DNA of 64,000 nt from Hyphomicrobiales bacterium (GCA_900469615.1 UBYA01000011.1:1116001-1180000), one strand, 5' to 3'; positions 1 through 9,443 are shown, counted from the stretch's first letter. The notes: generated by a model from the sequence alone, not told the origin. Program-made: numbers and translations.

Positions 1-2
1 GC

Positions 3-929
3 GATCTCGCCAAGGACTATGTTTCCCGCGGTACGAAGCTCGCCATCCTTCGCGATATTTCCTTCGACATCGGGAAGGGTGAAGTCGTGGGGCTCGTGGG
101 GGAGTCCGGCAGCGGCAAGACGACGATCGGCAGATCCATCCTGCGGCTGGTCGAGCCATCCTCGGGCAGCGTGCGCTTCGACGGCACGGAAATGACCAAA
201 CTCGGCGCCGGCGATCTCAGGCGCATGCGGCCGCGCATGCAGTATATTTTTCAGGATCCCTTCGCCAGCCTTTCGCCGCGCATGACCATCGGCGAGATCC
301 TGACGGAGGGCCTGAAGATCCAGCGCATCGGCAATCGTCTCGAGCGGCTGGACCGGGCAACGGCAGCGCTCGAGCAGGTCGATTTGCCGGCAGATGCCAT
401 CAATCGCTATGCCCATGAGTTTTCCGGCGGCCAGCGCCAGCGGATCGGGATAGCCCGCGCACTTGCCCTCGGGCCGGAGTTCCTCGTTGCCGATGAGCCC
501 GTCTCGGCACTGGATGTCTCAATTCAGGCGCAGGTCATCAATCTGCTGCGCGGCCTTCAGCAACGGCTGGCGCTTACCATGCTGTTCATCTCGCACGATC
601 TGGCCGTCGTGGAATATCTCTGCGATCGCGTCATCGTGCTCTATCTCGGGAGGATCATGGAGGTCGCCGCGAGCGCCGATCTCTATGCCAGGCCTCGCCA
701 CCCCTATACACGCGCCCTGCTTTCCGCCATTCCGTCGCCGGATCCCGATGTGAGGCGCGATCGGCAGATCCTGACAGGCGATATTCCAAGCGTGGCCAAT
801 CCGCCAAGCGGCTGCGTCTTCCGCACGCGCTGTCCCCACGCCCTCGATGCTTGTGCGGCTGCGGTGCCGCCATTGCGGGAGGTTGCGCCGGGACAATTCA
901 AGGCATGCATTCGCGACGATCTCGATTGA
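3..929 (+). CDS. Oligopeptide/dipeptide ABC importer ATPase, DppF/OppF type (5' truncated by window)
   Basis: This is the cytoplasmic ATPase subunit of a peptide-type (PepT family) ABC importer. The reading frame is open from base 3, so the start lies outside the window and 308 residues are visible. Walker A GESGSGKTT falls at about visible residues 33-41, followed by a Q-loop FQDP, the signature FSGGQRQR near residue 140, Walker B FLVADEP near 160 and the switch His in SHDLAVV. The C-terminal oligopeptide-ABC extension carries the Cys-containing segment PPSGCVFRTRCPHA typical of DppF/OppF. The partner subunits must lie upstream. The substrate cannot be read from an ATPase. Two short inverted repeats (GCCGGAT/ATCCGGC at 941-961 and GCAGTG/CACTGC at 965-986) follow the stop but have no T-run. 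Confidence 0.93.
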   Translation, partial: DLAKDYVSRGTKLAILRDISFDIGKGEVVGLVGESGSGKTTIGRSILRLVEPSSGSVRFDGTEMTKLGAGDLRRMRPRMQYIFQDPFASLSPRMTIGEILTEGLKIQRIGNRLERLDRATAALEQVDLPADAINRYAHEFSGGQRQRIGIARALALGPEFLVADEPVSALDVSIQAQVINLLRGLQQRLALTMLFISHDLAVVEYLCDRVIVLYLGRIMEVAASADLYARPRHPYTRALLSAIPSPDPDVRRDRQILTGDIPSVANPPSGCVFRTRCPHALDACAAAVPPLREVAPGQFKACIRDDLD

Positions 930-1159
930 TCCCGCTTTCGGCCGGATACAGGTCATCCGGCAATGCAGTGTCTTATACCGCACTGCACATTTGACCAAAC
1001 AAGCCACCCTGCATGTCAAAAAAGTATAGGTCGAGCGTACAAGGCGTAGTAGCGGCAGGCGGCCGCGAGGGGTAGATTTACCACATAGAAGACGCGATGG
1101 CCTCTGGGAGGAGGCGCCGTAACCGCAACGACAGCGGACGGACGAAAGGAGGCGTGCCG

Positions 1160-2044
1160 ATGAATCCCGATTTGGAAGTGGTCGCGATCGGCAGCGGCGA
1201 ATCCTTCAAAGCCTGGGAGCACGGCTATCTCTACCGCACGGTTCGCTGGCATTTCCACCCCGAGTATGAAATCCATCACGTCGTCGCCACCACGGGCCGA
1301 TATTTCATCGGCGACTTCATCGGCGAGTTCGAGCCGGGCAATCTGGTGCTGACGGGGCCGAACCTGCCGCATAACTGGGTGAGCGACGTACCTGTCGGCG
1401 TCACCCTGCCGCTGCGGTGCCGTGTCCTGCAATTTTCCGAATCCTTCTTCGCGGACGCCAGCAAGGTTTTTCCGGAACTGTCGGCCTGTGCCGGTATCCT
1501 GGAGACGAGCCGCAGAGGCGCGCTCTTCACGCCGGAGACCGGCACCATCGTCGGGCCGATCCTTGGCGAACTGGTGGAGGCCTCGGGCATCCGGCGCATC
1601 GAGCTCTTCATGAATATTCTCGACGCCCTGAGCAGCGCCCAGGGCACGCGCACGCTCGCCAGCGCCGGCTACCAGCCGGACCCATCCGGCTTCATGTCGG
1701 CGGGCGTCAATCAGGCGCTGGCATACATCAACGCGCATCTGACCGAGCCGTTCAGCGAATGCGATCTTGCCGAGCTCACCGGGCAGAGCCCGAGCGCCTT
1801 TTCACGCAGCTTTCGCCGGCATACCGGGATGGCGCTGGTGCAGTACGTCAATCGACTGCGCGTCAACTTCGCCTGCCATCTGTTGATGAGCAAGGCTGAA
1901 ATGACGATCACCGACATCTGCTTTGCGGCAGGCTTCAACAATATTTCGAACTTCAATCGGCGTTTTCTGGATCAGAAGGGCATGGCGCCCTCTCGCTTCA
2001 GATCGCTCCTGGCACAGCACGCACGCGCGGTGGAGGCCGCCTAA
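1160..2044 (+). CDS. AraC-family transcriptional regulator with cupin-like sensor domain
   Basis: Likely regulator of the sugar operon that follows it. The N-terminal part (about residues 1-140) is a cupin-like ligand domain with a His-rich strand (WHFHPEYEIHH). The last 100 residues are a double helix-turn-helix of AraC type, including the typical second-helix pattern ITDICFAAGFNNISNFNRRF. The ATG at 1160 is chosen because AAAGGAGG sits just upstream at 1145-1152; an in-frame start at 1097 would place that site inside the gene. The protein is 294 residues. The next gene begins 198 bases downstream on the same strand, so it could act as a local activator or repressor. The effector is unknown; a pentose or pentitol is the contextual guess. 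Confidence 0.9.
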   Translation: MNPDLEVVAIGSGESFKAWEHGYLYRTVRWHFHPEYEIHHVVATTGRYFIGDFIGEFEPGNLVLTGPNLPHNWVSDVPVGVTLPLRCRVLQFSESFFADASKVFPELSACAGILETSRRGALFTPETGTIVGPILGELVEASGIRRIELFMNILDALSSAQGTRTLASAGYQPDPSGFMSAGVNQALAYINAHLTEPFSECDLAELTGQSPSAFSRSFRRHTGMALVQYVNRLRVNFACHLLMSKAEMTITDICFAAGFNNISNFNRRFLDQKGMAPSRFRSLLAQHARAVEAA

Positions 2045-2242
2045 CAAAAGGGAGGACAGGGAGGAAAGATACGATTCCGGGCAAGCGAGCGGGCACCTCT
2101 GTCGCCCGAAGGACGTTGCTTGTCCAAAATCAGCCGCCGGCGCGGTCGGATGACCGTTGCGGGGGTATCGAACAGGCGCATCGCGTGCGGACAGCCGTGA
2201 TGATCGAGGGAAACTATTACCATTTGGAACGGAGAAATTCCA

Positions 2243-3328
2243 ATGAACCATTTCGCACTGAAAATCGCCGGCGCAGCCGTGCTTGCGGCCGGTCTTCTGG
2301 CCGGCACCTCCGCCTTCGCGCAGTCGGCCAAGGTGACGGACGCGACCGTTGCCTTCCTCATGCCCGATCAGAGCTCAACGCGCTATGAAGAGCACGACTT
2401 CCCCGGTTTCCAGGCGGAGATGAAGAAGCTCTGCGCCGGCTGCAAGGTCATCTACCAGAATGCCAATGGCGATGCCTCGCGCCAGCAGCAGCAGTTCAAT
2501 TCGGCGATTTCGCAGGGCGCGAAGGCCATCGTGCTCGACCCGGTCGACTCCACTGCCGCCGCCTCGCTGGTCAAGATGGCACAGAGCCAGGGTGTGAAGG
2601 TCATCGCCTATGACCGCCCGATCCCGTCCGCGGCCGCCGACTACTACGTCTCCTTCAACAATGAAGAGATCGGCAAGATGATCGCCAAATCGCTGGTCGA
2701 TCATCTGAAGGCGAAGGGCGTGAAGGCCGGCGATGGTGGTCTTCTCGAGATCAACGGTTCGCCGACCGACGCGGCCGCCGGGCTGATCAAGAAAGGCATC
2801 CATGCCGGCCTTGCAGACGGCGGCTATCCGGTGCTGGCGGAATTCGACACGCCGGAATGGGCGCCCCCGAAGGCGCAGCAATGGGCAAGCGGCCAGATCA
2901 CCCGTTTCGGCAAGAAGATCCTCGGCGTCGTAGCGGCCAATGACGGCACGGGCGGAGCCGCCGTCGCCGCCTTCAAGGCTGCCGGCGTCGATCCGGTGCC
3001 GCCGGTGACAGGCAACGACGCAACGATCGCCGGCCTGCAGCTCATCATTTCCGGCGACCAGTACAATACGATCTCCAAGCCGAGTGAAATCGTTGCCGCC
3101 GCCGCCGCCAATGTCGCGATCGAATTGCTGTCCGGCGAGACGCCGAAGGCCGATACGAAGCTCTTCGATACGCCGACCAAGCTCTTCACCCCGGCCTTGG
3201 TCACGTCCGAAAACCTCAAGGCCGAGATCATCGACAAGACAGTCAACGGCAAGCCGATCCAGACGCCGGACCAGCTCTGCATCGACCGCTATGCCGATGG
3301 CTGCAAGAAGCTCGGTATCGGCAGCTGA
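2243..3328 (+). CDS. Periplasmic sugar-binding protein of a CUT2 ABC importer
   Basis: Exported substrate-binding protein of the ribose/xylose class (Peripla_BP_4 fold), 361 residues. It has a clear Sec signal peptide with cleavage expected after AFA near residue 26, then the first beta strand VAFLMPDQSS. The hinge-region signature IVLDPVDSTAAASLV and the strand VIAYDRPI are typical of XylF/ChvE-like sugar binders. Two cysteines (CAGC) and a C-terminal pair could form disulfides. GGAG precedes the ATG. It heads an operon with an ATPase, permease, SDR and pentulose kinase, so a pentose or pentitol is the likely ligand. A GC-rich hairpin follows the stop, consistent with excess binding protein relative to membrane subunits. 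Confidence 0.93.
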   Translation: MNHFALKIAGAAVLAAGLLAGTSAFAQSAKVTDATVAFLMPDQSSTRYEEHDFPGFQAEMKKLCAGCKVIYQNANGDASRQQQQFNSAISQGAKAIVLDPVDSTAAASLVKMAQSQGVKVIAYDRPIPSAAADYYVSFNNEEIGKMIAKSLVDHLKAKGVKAGDGGLLEINGSPTDAAAGLIKKGIHAGLADGGYPVLAEFDTPEWAPPKAQQWASGQITRFGKKILGVVAANDGTGGAAVAAFKAAGVDPVPPVTGNDATIAGLQLIISGDQYNTISKPSEIVAAAAANVAIELLSGETPKADTKLFDTPTKLFTPALVTSENLKAEIIDKTVNGKPIQTPDQLCIDRYADGCKKLGIGS

Positions 3329-3345
3329 GTTCTGCCTCGCAAGAT

Positions 3346-3366
3346 CCGGCCGCTTCGGCGGCCGGA
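3346..3366 (+). other. Intercistronic stem-loop after binding-protein gene
   Basis: An 8-bp stem CCGGCCGC/GCGGCCGG closes on a short loop 18 bases after the binding-protein stop and 47 bases before the ATPase start. There is no T-run, so it is not a classic terminator. Such hairpins usually protect the 3' end of the abundant binding-protein mRNA. Confidence 0.55.
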
Positions 3367-3412
3367 GACCAAACGCACCCGATAGCATTTCAACCCGAGA
3401 AGGTGGCGAGAC

Positions 3413-4234
3413 ATGACTGACGCTTCCGATCAAAGAGCCCCGGCGGGCGAGCTCGTGCTCAGCCTCAAAGGGATCTCCAAACACTTCGGCGCCGTCTCGG
3501 CACTGACGGATATCAACCTCGATGTGCATGCCGGCGAAGTCGTTGCCCTTGTCGGCGACAACGGCGCGGGCAAATCCACCCTCGTCAAGGTTCTGGCCGG
3601 CGTCCATCAGCCGAGCGCCGGCACCATTACGTTCGCAGGCAAGCCGGTGACGCTCAGCGATCCCGCCACTGCCCTCGACCTCGGCATCGCCACCGTCTTT
3701 CAGGATCTGGCGCTTTGCGAGAACCTCGACGTCGTGGCGAACATCTTCCTCGGCCGCGAGATGAGCCCGATGAAGCTCGACGAAACGGCGATGGAGGTTC
3801 GCGCCTGGACCTTGCTCAACGAGCTGGCGGCGCGTATCCCGAGCGTGCGTATCCCGATCGCATCGCTTTCGGGCGGGCAGCGGCAGACCGTGGCGATCGC
3901 CCGCTCGCTGCTGCTCGAGCCCAAGCTCATCATGCTCGACGAGCCGACCGCAGCTCTTGGTGTGGCGCAGACCGCCGAGGTGCTGAACCTCATCGAGCGT
4001 GTCCGTGATAGAGGGCTCGGCGTGATCATGATCAGCCACAACATGGAGGACGTGCGCGCCGTTGCCGATCGCATCGTCGTGCTGCGCCTCGGCCGCAATA
4101 ACGGGATCTTCTATCCCGATACGTCCAACCAGGAACTCGTCAGTGCCATTACCGGTGCTACGGAAAATGCTGTGTCGCGGCGCGCGGTGCGGCGCCAGGC
4201 CCAACAGGAACAGAGAGAGGGCGGCCAGCCATGA
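3413..4234 (+). CDS. Sugar ABC importer ATPase, single-domain (FrcA type)
   Basis: Cytoplasmic ATPase of the CUT2 sugar importer, 273 residues. It has one nucleotide-binding domain: Walker A GDNGAGKST near residue 44, signature LSGGQRQT near 155 and Walker B LIMLDEPTAAL near 175. Most CUT2 ATPases (RbsA, XylG) are about 500 residues with two domains; single-domain members resemble rhizobial FrcA and presumably act as a homodimer. The C-terminal tail is rich in Arg and Gln. Its stop overlaps the permease start by four bases (ATGA), indicating translational coupling. The first step after uptake is probably the SDR and kinase encoded downstream. Confidence 0.92.
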   Translation: MTDASDQRAPAGELVLSLKGISKHFGAVSALTDINLDVHAGEVVALVGDNGAGKSTLVKVLAGVHQPSAGTITFAGKPVTLSDPATALDLGIATVFQDLALCENLDVVANIFLGREMSPMKLDETAMEVRAWTLLNELAARIPSVRIPIASLSGGQRQTVAIARSLLLEPKLIMLDEPTAALGVAQTAEVLNLIERVRDRGLGVIMISHNMEDVRAVADRIVVLRLGRNNGIFYPDTSNQELVSAITGATENAVSRRAVRRQAQQEQREGGQP

Positions 4235-5481
4235 GCGAGGACAGCAAGCAATCGACCCTGCTGCTCGACCGCAGCGACGTTCGCGTCAACCACGAAACGG
4301 GCATTGCCGCCACCATCCGTTCGTTCATCGACAAGGTGCGCTCCGGCGATCTCGGCTCGCTGCCGGTGGTGGTCGGCCTCGTCATCATCTGGACGGTGTT
4401 CGGCACGCTCAACCCGACCTTCCTTTCCAGCAACAACCTCGCAAACCTGCTGTTCGACGCCTCGACCGTCGGCATTATTTCTCTTGGCATCGTCTGCGTG
4501 CTGATGGTCGGCGAGATCGATCTTTCGGTCGGGTCGATCAGCGGCTTCGCCTCCGCCATGGTCGGCATGCTTTGGGTGAACGAGGGCTGGCCGGTGGCTC
4601 TTGCCATCCTGGCCGCGCTCGTCTTCGGCGGTGTGATCGGCACCGTCTATGCGCTGCTCTTCAACCGGCTCGGGATGCCGAGTTTCGTTTCGACGCTGGC
4701 CGGCCTGCTTGCCGTCCTCGGCATGCAGCTCTACCTGCTCGGCGCCACGGGCTCGATCAATCTGCCCTATGGTTCGGCAATCGTGAATTTCGGCCAGCTG
4801 ATGGTCATCCCGCGGCCGCTTGCCTATCTCTTCGCGCTCGTTCCCGGCCTGGTGATGCTGTTTTCCGGTTTCGGCACGGTTCGGCGCCGCAGGCGGGCGA
4901 ATCTCTCCGCCCCGTCCGCCGGTGGCATCGTCGCGAAAGCCGTCGCCATCACCGTCGCGCTCGAATTCGTGGCCTTCTATCTCAACCAGGACCGCGGCAT
5001 TCCGTGGATGTTCGCCCTGTTCGTGGTACTCGTCATCGTCATGGACTATGCGTTGACGCGCACCCAATGGGGCCGGTCCATGTCGGCGGTCGGCGGCAAT
5101 CGCGAGGCGGCGCGACGCGCCGGCATCAACGTGCGGCGGATCTACACCAGCGCCTTCGTTCTATGCGCCATGTTCGCGGCCCTCGGCGGTGTGCTGGCGG
5201 CGGCACGGCTGGCATCGGCCAGCCAGCAGGCGGGCACCGGCGACGTCAATCTGAATGCGATCGCTGCTGCCGTGATCGGCGGCACCAGCCTCTTCGGCGG
5301 TCGCGGCAGTGCCTATTCGGCCCTGCTTGGGATCATCGTCATTCAGTCGATCGCCAGCGGCCTGACCATGCTCGATCTGTCGTCGGCACTTCGCTACATG
5401 ATAACAGGCGCAGTCCTTGCCATTGCCGTCATCGTCGACTCGCTGGCTCGCCGTTCCCGTGCCTCGCATGGGCGCGGTTGA
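4231..5481 (+). CDS. Sugar ABC importer permease, XylH/RbsC type
   Basis: Inner-membrane channel subunit of the CUT2 importer (BPD_transp_2 family), 416 residues, with about ten hydrophobic segments. A polar N-terminal extension of about 45 residues precedes the first segment, and a basic insertion (RRRRRANLS) near residue 220 separates two membrane blocks, which resembles XylH more than the shorter RbsC. The typical C-terminal motif AAAVIGGTSLFGGRGS is present. It overlaps the ATPase gene by four bases and is followed after 24 bases by the SDR gene. It should assemble with the binding protein and ATPase just upstream. Confidence 0.92.
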   Translation: MSEDSKQSTLLLDRSDVRVNHETGIAATIRSFIDKVRSGDLGSLPVVVGLVIIWTVFGTLNPTFLSSNNLANLLFDASTVGIISLGIVCVLMVGEIDLSVGSISGFASAMVGMLWVNEGWPVALAILAALVFGGVIGTVYALLFNRLGMPSFVSTLAGLLAVLGMQLYLLGATGSINLPYGSAIVNFGQLMVIPRPLAYLFALVPGLVMLFSGFGTVRRRRRANLSAPSAGGIVAKAVAITVALEFVAFYLNQDRGIPWMFALFVVLVIVMDYALTRTQWGRSMSAVGGNREAARRAGINVRRIYTSAFVLCAMFAALGGVLAAARLASASQQAGTGDVNLNAIAAAVIGGTSLFGGRGSAYSALLGIIVIQSIASGLTMLDLSSALRYMITGAVLAIAVIVDSLARRSRASHGRG

Positions 5482-5505
5482 TTTCTACAAAAGGTAAGGA
5501 TCGAT

Positions 5506-6234
5506 ATGAGACAGGATTTTGCCGGCAAAGTCGCCGCCATCACCGGAGCAGCCTCCGGAATTGGCCTGGAATGCGCCAGATCGCTATTGAACGAAGGTGC
5601 AAGCGTCGCCCTCGTCGACCGGGCCGAGGACAGCCTGAAAAGCCTTTGCGCGGAGCTGGGTCCGAACGCCTTCCCGGTCGTCGTGGACCTGATGAACCCC
5701 GAGAGCGTGGCAACCATGATGCCGCAGATCCTGGAGAAATTCGGCAAGCTCGACATCTTCCACGCCAATGCCGGCGCCTATATCGGCGGTGAGGTTGCGG
5801 AAGGCGATCCGGACGCATGGGACCGGATGCTGGACCTCAACATCAACGCGGCCTTCCGTTCGGTCCGGATGGTGCTGCCGCACATGATAGAGCGCAAGAC
5901 CGGCGATATCATCATGACGAGTTCCATTGCCGGGCTGGTGCCGGTGGTGTGGGAGCCGATCTACACGGCATCCAAGCATGCCGTTCAGGCCTTCACGCAC
6001 ACGGTACGGCGCCAGGTCGCCAGGCATGGCATCCGCGTCGGCGCCGTGGCGCCGGGGCCGGTGGTGACGGCGCTGATCAGCGATTGGCCACAGGCAAAGC
6101 TCGATGAGGCAATCGCCGCGGGCGGTCTCATGGAGGCGACGGAAGTGGCGGAGGCGGTGCTCTTCATGCTATCGAGGCCGCAAAACATCGTAATCCGGGA
6201 TCTCGTGATCCTGCCCCTGAGTACGGATCTGTGA
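5506..6234 (+). CDS. Short-chain dehydrogenase, ribitol 2-dehydrogenase-like
   Basis: NAD(P)-dependent SDR of 242 residues, cytoplasmic. The Rossmann motif TGAASGIG lies at about residues 13-20, the NAG strand motif is HANAGA, and the catalytic Ser is in TSSIAG with the Tyr/Lys pair in YTASK. The C-terminal ending IVIRDLVILPLSTDL resembles ribitol dehydrogenases. Its place between a sugar permease and a pentulose kinase suggests it oxidises an imported pentitol to a ketopentose. It is preceded by GGTAAGGATCG and its TGA overlaps the kinase start. The exact substrate (ribitol, D-arabitol or xylitol) is inference. Confidence 0.82.
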   Translation: MRQDFAGKVAAITGAASGIGLECARSLLNEGASVALVDRAEDSLKSLCAELGPNAFPVVVDLMNPESVATMMPQILEKFGKLDIFHANAGAYIGGEVAEGDPDAWDRMLDLNINAAFRSVRMVLPHMIERKTGDIIMTSSIAGLVPVVWEPIYTASKHAVQAFTHTVRRQVARHGIRVGAVAPGPVVTALISDWPQAKLDEAIAAGGLMEATEVAEAVLFMLSRPQNIVIRDLVILPLSTDL

Positions 6235-7865
6235 TGACGGCACCTTATTTTATCGGCATCGACGTCGGCACCGGCAGCGCCCGGGCCGGCATTTTCGACG
6301 CGCATGGCAACCTGCTCGCCGCGGCCAAACGCCCGATCACCATCTGGCACGAGGCCGGCAGTATCGTCGAGCAATCCAGTCAACAGATATGGAAGGCCAT
6401 ATGCGACAGCGTCAAAGAAGCCGTCGCGACGGCTGGAATAGCGGCTGAGACGGTTGCGGGGATCGGTTTCGACGCGACCTGTTCGCTGGTCGCGGTCAGG
6501 GCCGATGGTGCGCCTGTGGCGGTGGGTCCGTCGGGCGACGCCGATCGCAATATCATCGTCTGGATGGATCATCGCGCCGCCGGCGAAGCGGCGGAGATCA
6601 ATGCCGGCAATCATGCCGTGCTGCGGTATGTCGGAGGCCGCATCTCGCCCGAGATGGAGACGCCGAAGCTCCTGTGGCTGAAACGAAACCTGCCGCAATC
6701 CTTCGCCGCAACCGATCATTTCTTCGATCTTGCGGATTATCTGACGTGGCGCGCGACAGGTTCGCTGCAGAGGTCGGTTTGCACGGTGACATGCAAATGG
6801 ACCTATCTGGCCCATGAGAAGCGTTGGGATGCGCAATATTTCAAAGATATCGGCCTCGGCGAGCTGGCGGACGAGGGCTTTGTGCGGATCGGCACGGAGA
6901 TTGTCGAGCCGGGCACGGCGCTCGGGGAGGGGCTGAACGAAGCCGCCGCCCGCGATCTCGGCCTTGCCGCCGGTACGCCGGTCGGCGCCTCGCTGATCGA
7001 TGCCCATGCCGGCGGTGTCGGCACGCTGGGCGGGCAGGGGCCGGACGGCAAAGCGGATGTCAGGAACAGGCTCGCCTACATCTTTGGCACATCGGCCTGC
7101 TCGATGGCGTCGAGCGAGGGGGCCGTGTTCGTGGAAGGGGTCTGGGGTCCCTATTATTCGGCCATGGTGCCCGGCCTCTGGCTGACGGAAGGGGGGCAGT
7201 CTGCGGCGGGCGCCGCCATCGATCATCTCGTCACCATGCATCCGGCAACGGGCGAGGCGCGCGCCAAGGCCGAATCGGAAGGCATCTCGCTGGTCGCCTG
7301 GCTCGACCGGCGGGCCATGAAGGCATGCGGGACCGCTTCCGACGCCGTAAAGCTCGCACATTCCATCCAGGTCGTTCCGGAATTTCTCGGCAACCGGTCG
7401 CCCTACGCCGATCCCGATGCCCGTGCGGTCATTTCCGGCCTTGGGCTGGAAACCGGGATCGACGATCTGGTCGCTCTTTACGTCGCCGGCCTTTGCGGTA
7501 TCGGTTATGGCCTCCGGCAGTTGCTGGAAAAGCTGGCGCAGAATGGCATCGCCTGCGATCTCATCATCGCCAGCGGCGGCGCTGCCCAGAGTGGCCTGGT
7601 GCGCCAACTCCTGGCCGATACGACCGGCACGCCGCTCGCCGTCGCCGATACCGAAGAGCCTGTTCTTCTGGGAGCGGCCATGCTCGGTGCCACGGCCGGC
7701 GGACATTGCGGCTCTCTGGTCGAGGCCATGGCGGCCATGTCGCGGCTGGCGAAACGGTTCGAGCCGGCCGACGGTGCCGTCAAGGAGCTGCACGATCGCC
7801 GCTACGCGGCCTTCGAATTGCTGCAATCGGCAGATCGCAATATCCGCGCGCTGATGGCGTCATAG
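6234..7865 (+). CDS. FGGY-family pentulose kinase (probable D-ribulokinase)
   Basis: ATP-dependent sugar kinase of 543 residues with the two FGGY actin-like domains. The N-terminal phosphate-binding loop reads GIDVGTGSARAGIFD, and the C-terminal domain has the ATP-site segment IIASGGAAQSGLVRQLLAD. Length and the GTGSARAG signature fit the pentulose-kinase branch (ribulokinase class) rather than glycerol kinase. It probably phosphorylates the ketopentose made by the SDR, giving a pentulose 5-phosphate for the pentose phosphate pathway. The ATG at 6234 overlaps the SDR stop by one base; a GTG at 6231 is also possible. It ends the operon and converges with a LysR gene. Confidence 0.86.
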   Translation: MTAPYFIGIDVGTGSARAGIFDAHGNLLAAAKRPITIWHEAGSIVEQSSQQIWKAICDSVKEAVATAGIAAETVAGIGFDATCSLVAVRADGAPVAVGPSGDADRNIIVWMDHRAAGEAAEINAGNHAVLRYVGGRISPEMETPKLLWLKRNLPQSFAATDHFFDLADYLTWRATGSLQRSVCTVTCKWTYLAHEKRWDAQYFKDIGLGELADEGFVRIGTEIVEPGTALGEGLNEAAARDLGLAAGTPVGASLIDAHAGGVGTLGGQGPDGKADVRNRLAYIFGTSACSMASSEGAVFVEGVWGPYYSAMVPGLWLTEGGQSAAGAAIDHLVTMHPATGEARAKAESEGISLVAWLDRRAMKACGTASDAVKLAHSIQVVPEFLGNRSPYADPDARAVISGLGLETGIDDLVALYVAGLCGIGYGLRQLLEKLAQNGIACDLIIASGGAAQSGLVRQLLADTTGTPLAVADTEEPVLLGAAMLGATAGGHCGSLVEAMAAMSRLAKRFEPADGAVKELHDRRYAAFELLQSADRNIRALMAS

Positions 7866-7891
7866 GCGCCGCTGCGCGGGCACGCACGGTA

Positions 7892-8785
7892 TCAGCCGCA
7901 GTGGCGCAGAGCCTCCAGAACCACGGCAAAAGCCGAGGAGGGCTGGCGGCGGCTCGGATAATAGAGATGGTAGCCCGTCCATGGCGGACACCAGTCCTCA
8001 AGCACGCGAACGAGGCGGCCGCTTTCCAGATGCGGCCGCGCCAGGTCGCAGGGAATATAGGCCAATCCGTAACCGTCAAGTGCGGCAGCCAGAGCCTGGC
8101 GAACGCCGTTGAACGTCATCTGGCCATCCACGCGGACCCGCAGTTCCTCGCCCCTCTTTTCGAATTCCCAGACATAGGTCCCACCATGGGTCGGCAGGCG
8201 CAGGTTGATGCATCGGTGCGCGGTGAGGTCTTGGGGGACCGCCGGCCCGGCGCGCCCCTCGAAATAGGACGGGGAGCCGACCACGGCAAACTCCTGATCG
8301 GGCGCGATGCGAATGGCGATCATGCCGTTGGCGATCGTCTGGCCGAGCCGAACGCCGGCATCGAAGCGCTCCGCCACGATATCGGTGAGGCCGTAATCGT
8401 TGATGATCTCCACATGGATATCGGGATAATCGCTCAGCGCCTTGGCAAGCTTCGGCCAGATATAGGTATCGACTGCGTGGTCGACTGCCGTGATCCTGAT
8501 GGTGCCGGTCGGCTTCTCACGCAGTTCGGTGACGGCGACGAGCTCGGCTTCTATTTCCTGGAAGCGCGGGGTCAGCGATTGCAGAAGCCGCTCTCCCGCC
8601 GGTGTCGGGCTGACGCTTCGCGTCGTGCGTGTCAGCAGCCTGACGCCCATCCGTTCTTCGAGCTGTCTCACCGTATGGCTGAGCGCCGATTGCGAAACGC
8701 CCAGCTGGGCTGCTGCCCGCGTAAAGCTGCGCTCTCTGGCAACCGCCAGGAAAAACAGCAGGTCCGTAACGTTTTCACGCAGCAT
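7892..8785 (-). CDS. LysR-family transcriptional regulator
   Basis: DNA-binding regulator of 297 residues. The N-terminal winged helix contains the LysR pattern SFTRAAAQLGVSQSALSHTVRQLEE at about residues 20-44, followed by a LysR-substrate effector domain. The ATG at 8785 is favoured because GAGGAG lies ten bases upstream; upstream in-frame Met codons lack a ribosome site. It is divergent from a small cupin gene at 9045, a recurrent arrangement in rhizobia and pseudomonads, so that cupin is its likely target. A T-N11-A site lies between them. The effector is unknown. Confidence 0.9.
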   Translation of the reverse strand: MLRENVTDLLFFLAVARERSFTRAAAQLGVSQSALSHTVRQLEERMGVRLLTRTTRSVSPTPAGERLLQSLTPRFQEIEAELVAVTELREKPTGTIRITAVDHAVDTYIWPKLAKALSDYPDIHVEIINDYGLTDIVAERFDAGVRLGQTIANGMIAIRIAPDQEFAVVGSPSYFEGRAGPAVPQDLTAHRCINLRLPTHGGTYVWEFEKRGEELRVRVDGQMTFNGVRQALAAALDGYGLAYIPCDLARPHLESGRLVRVLEDWCPPWTGYHLYYPSRRQPSSAFAVVLEALRHCG

Positions 8786-8928
8786 CCATGAACGCTCCTC
8801 ATATGTCGGTGCCATGTGTTTATCATGAAATGCAGTCTCTTGCTGCGCCGGTATAGCGCTTCTTCGCGCCGGCATCACTATTTTATGGGTATCCTGCACC
8901 GGATGACGGCGATCACAGAGAGCCGAAT

Positions 8929-8947
8929 TTATGGATACAGCTCATAA
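8929..8947. promoter_or_regulatory. Candidate LysR-type operator (T-N11-A)
   Basis: TTATG and CATAA form an inverted repeat separated by nine bases, containing a T-N11-A core (8932-8944). It sits between the divergent LysR and cupin genes, where an autoregulatory LysR box is expected. Position and symmetry are the only evidence. Confidence 0.4.
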
Positions 8948-9044
8948 GTCTATGCGTCGATGAACCTCTACCGCTCTGTGAAATATGGCTTAGATTGTCG
9001 CCATACGGTCGCGCATTTCGGCCGGCATCGAGGAAGGACGACAC

Positions 9045-9443
9045 ATGGATATCAAGAGGAACGGAACGCAGCCTTCGGGGAAAGGTCCCTCGGACTGGTT
9101 TACCGGCACCGTGCGGATCGACCCGCTGTTTGCCGCCAATGAAGCCCGCCGGGCGGCGGCCGGCAGCGTCACCTTCGAACCCGGCGCACGGACCGCGTGG
9201 CACACCCATCCGCGTGGCCAGACCTTGATCGTGACCGCGGGCCTGGGTCTTGTCCAGCGTGACGGCGGCCCGGTCGAGGAAATCCGTCCCGGAGATGTCG
9301 TCTGGTTCGAGCCCGGCGAAAAACACTGGCACGGCGCGTCACCGACGACTGCCATGACCCATATCGCCATTCAAGAACATGCCGACGGCAAGGTGGTGGA
9401 CTGGATGGAACATGTGACGGACGAGCAATATCAGGCAAAATAA
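9045..9443 (+). CDS. Small single-domain cupin protein
   Basis: A 132-residue one-domain cupin. The first cupin motif WHTHPRGQTLIV supplies two His ligands, and the second motif PGDVVWFEPGEKHWHGA supplies the third region, so a metal-binding beta barrel is likely. Proteins of this length next to LysR genes are often annotated as carboxymuconolactone-associated or hydroxynitrile-lyase-like cupins; the reaction here cannot be told from sequence. No signal peptide is seen, so it is cytoplasmic. It stands alone on its strand before a 447-base gap and is probably controlled by the divergent LysR protein. Confidence 0.85.
   Translation: MDIKRNGTQPSGKGPSDWFTGTVRIDPLFAANEARRAAAGSVTFEPGARTAWHTHPRGQTLIVTAGLGLVQRDGGPVEEIRPGDVVWFEPGEKHWHGASPTTAMTHIAIQEHADGKVVDWMEHVTDEQYQAK

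Noticed and set aside
1097..1159. Earlier start for the AraC-family gene
   Set aside because: The added residues are an Arg-rich run and the strong AAAGGAGG site at 1145-1152 would lie inside the gene.
2375..4204. 609-codon minus-strand frame over the pentitol importer genes
   Set aside because: Overlaps a signal-peptide protein and an ATPase with full motifs; no recognisable domain or ribosome site.
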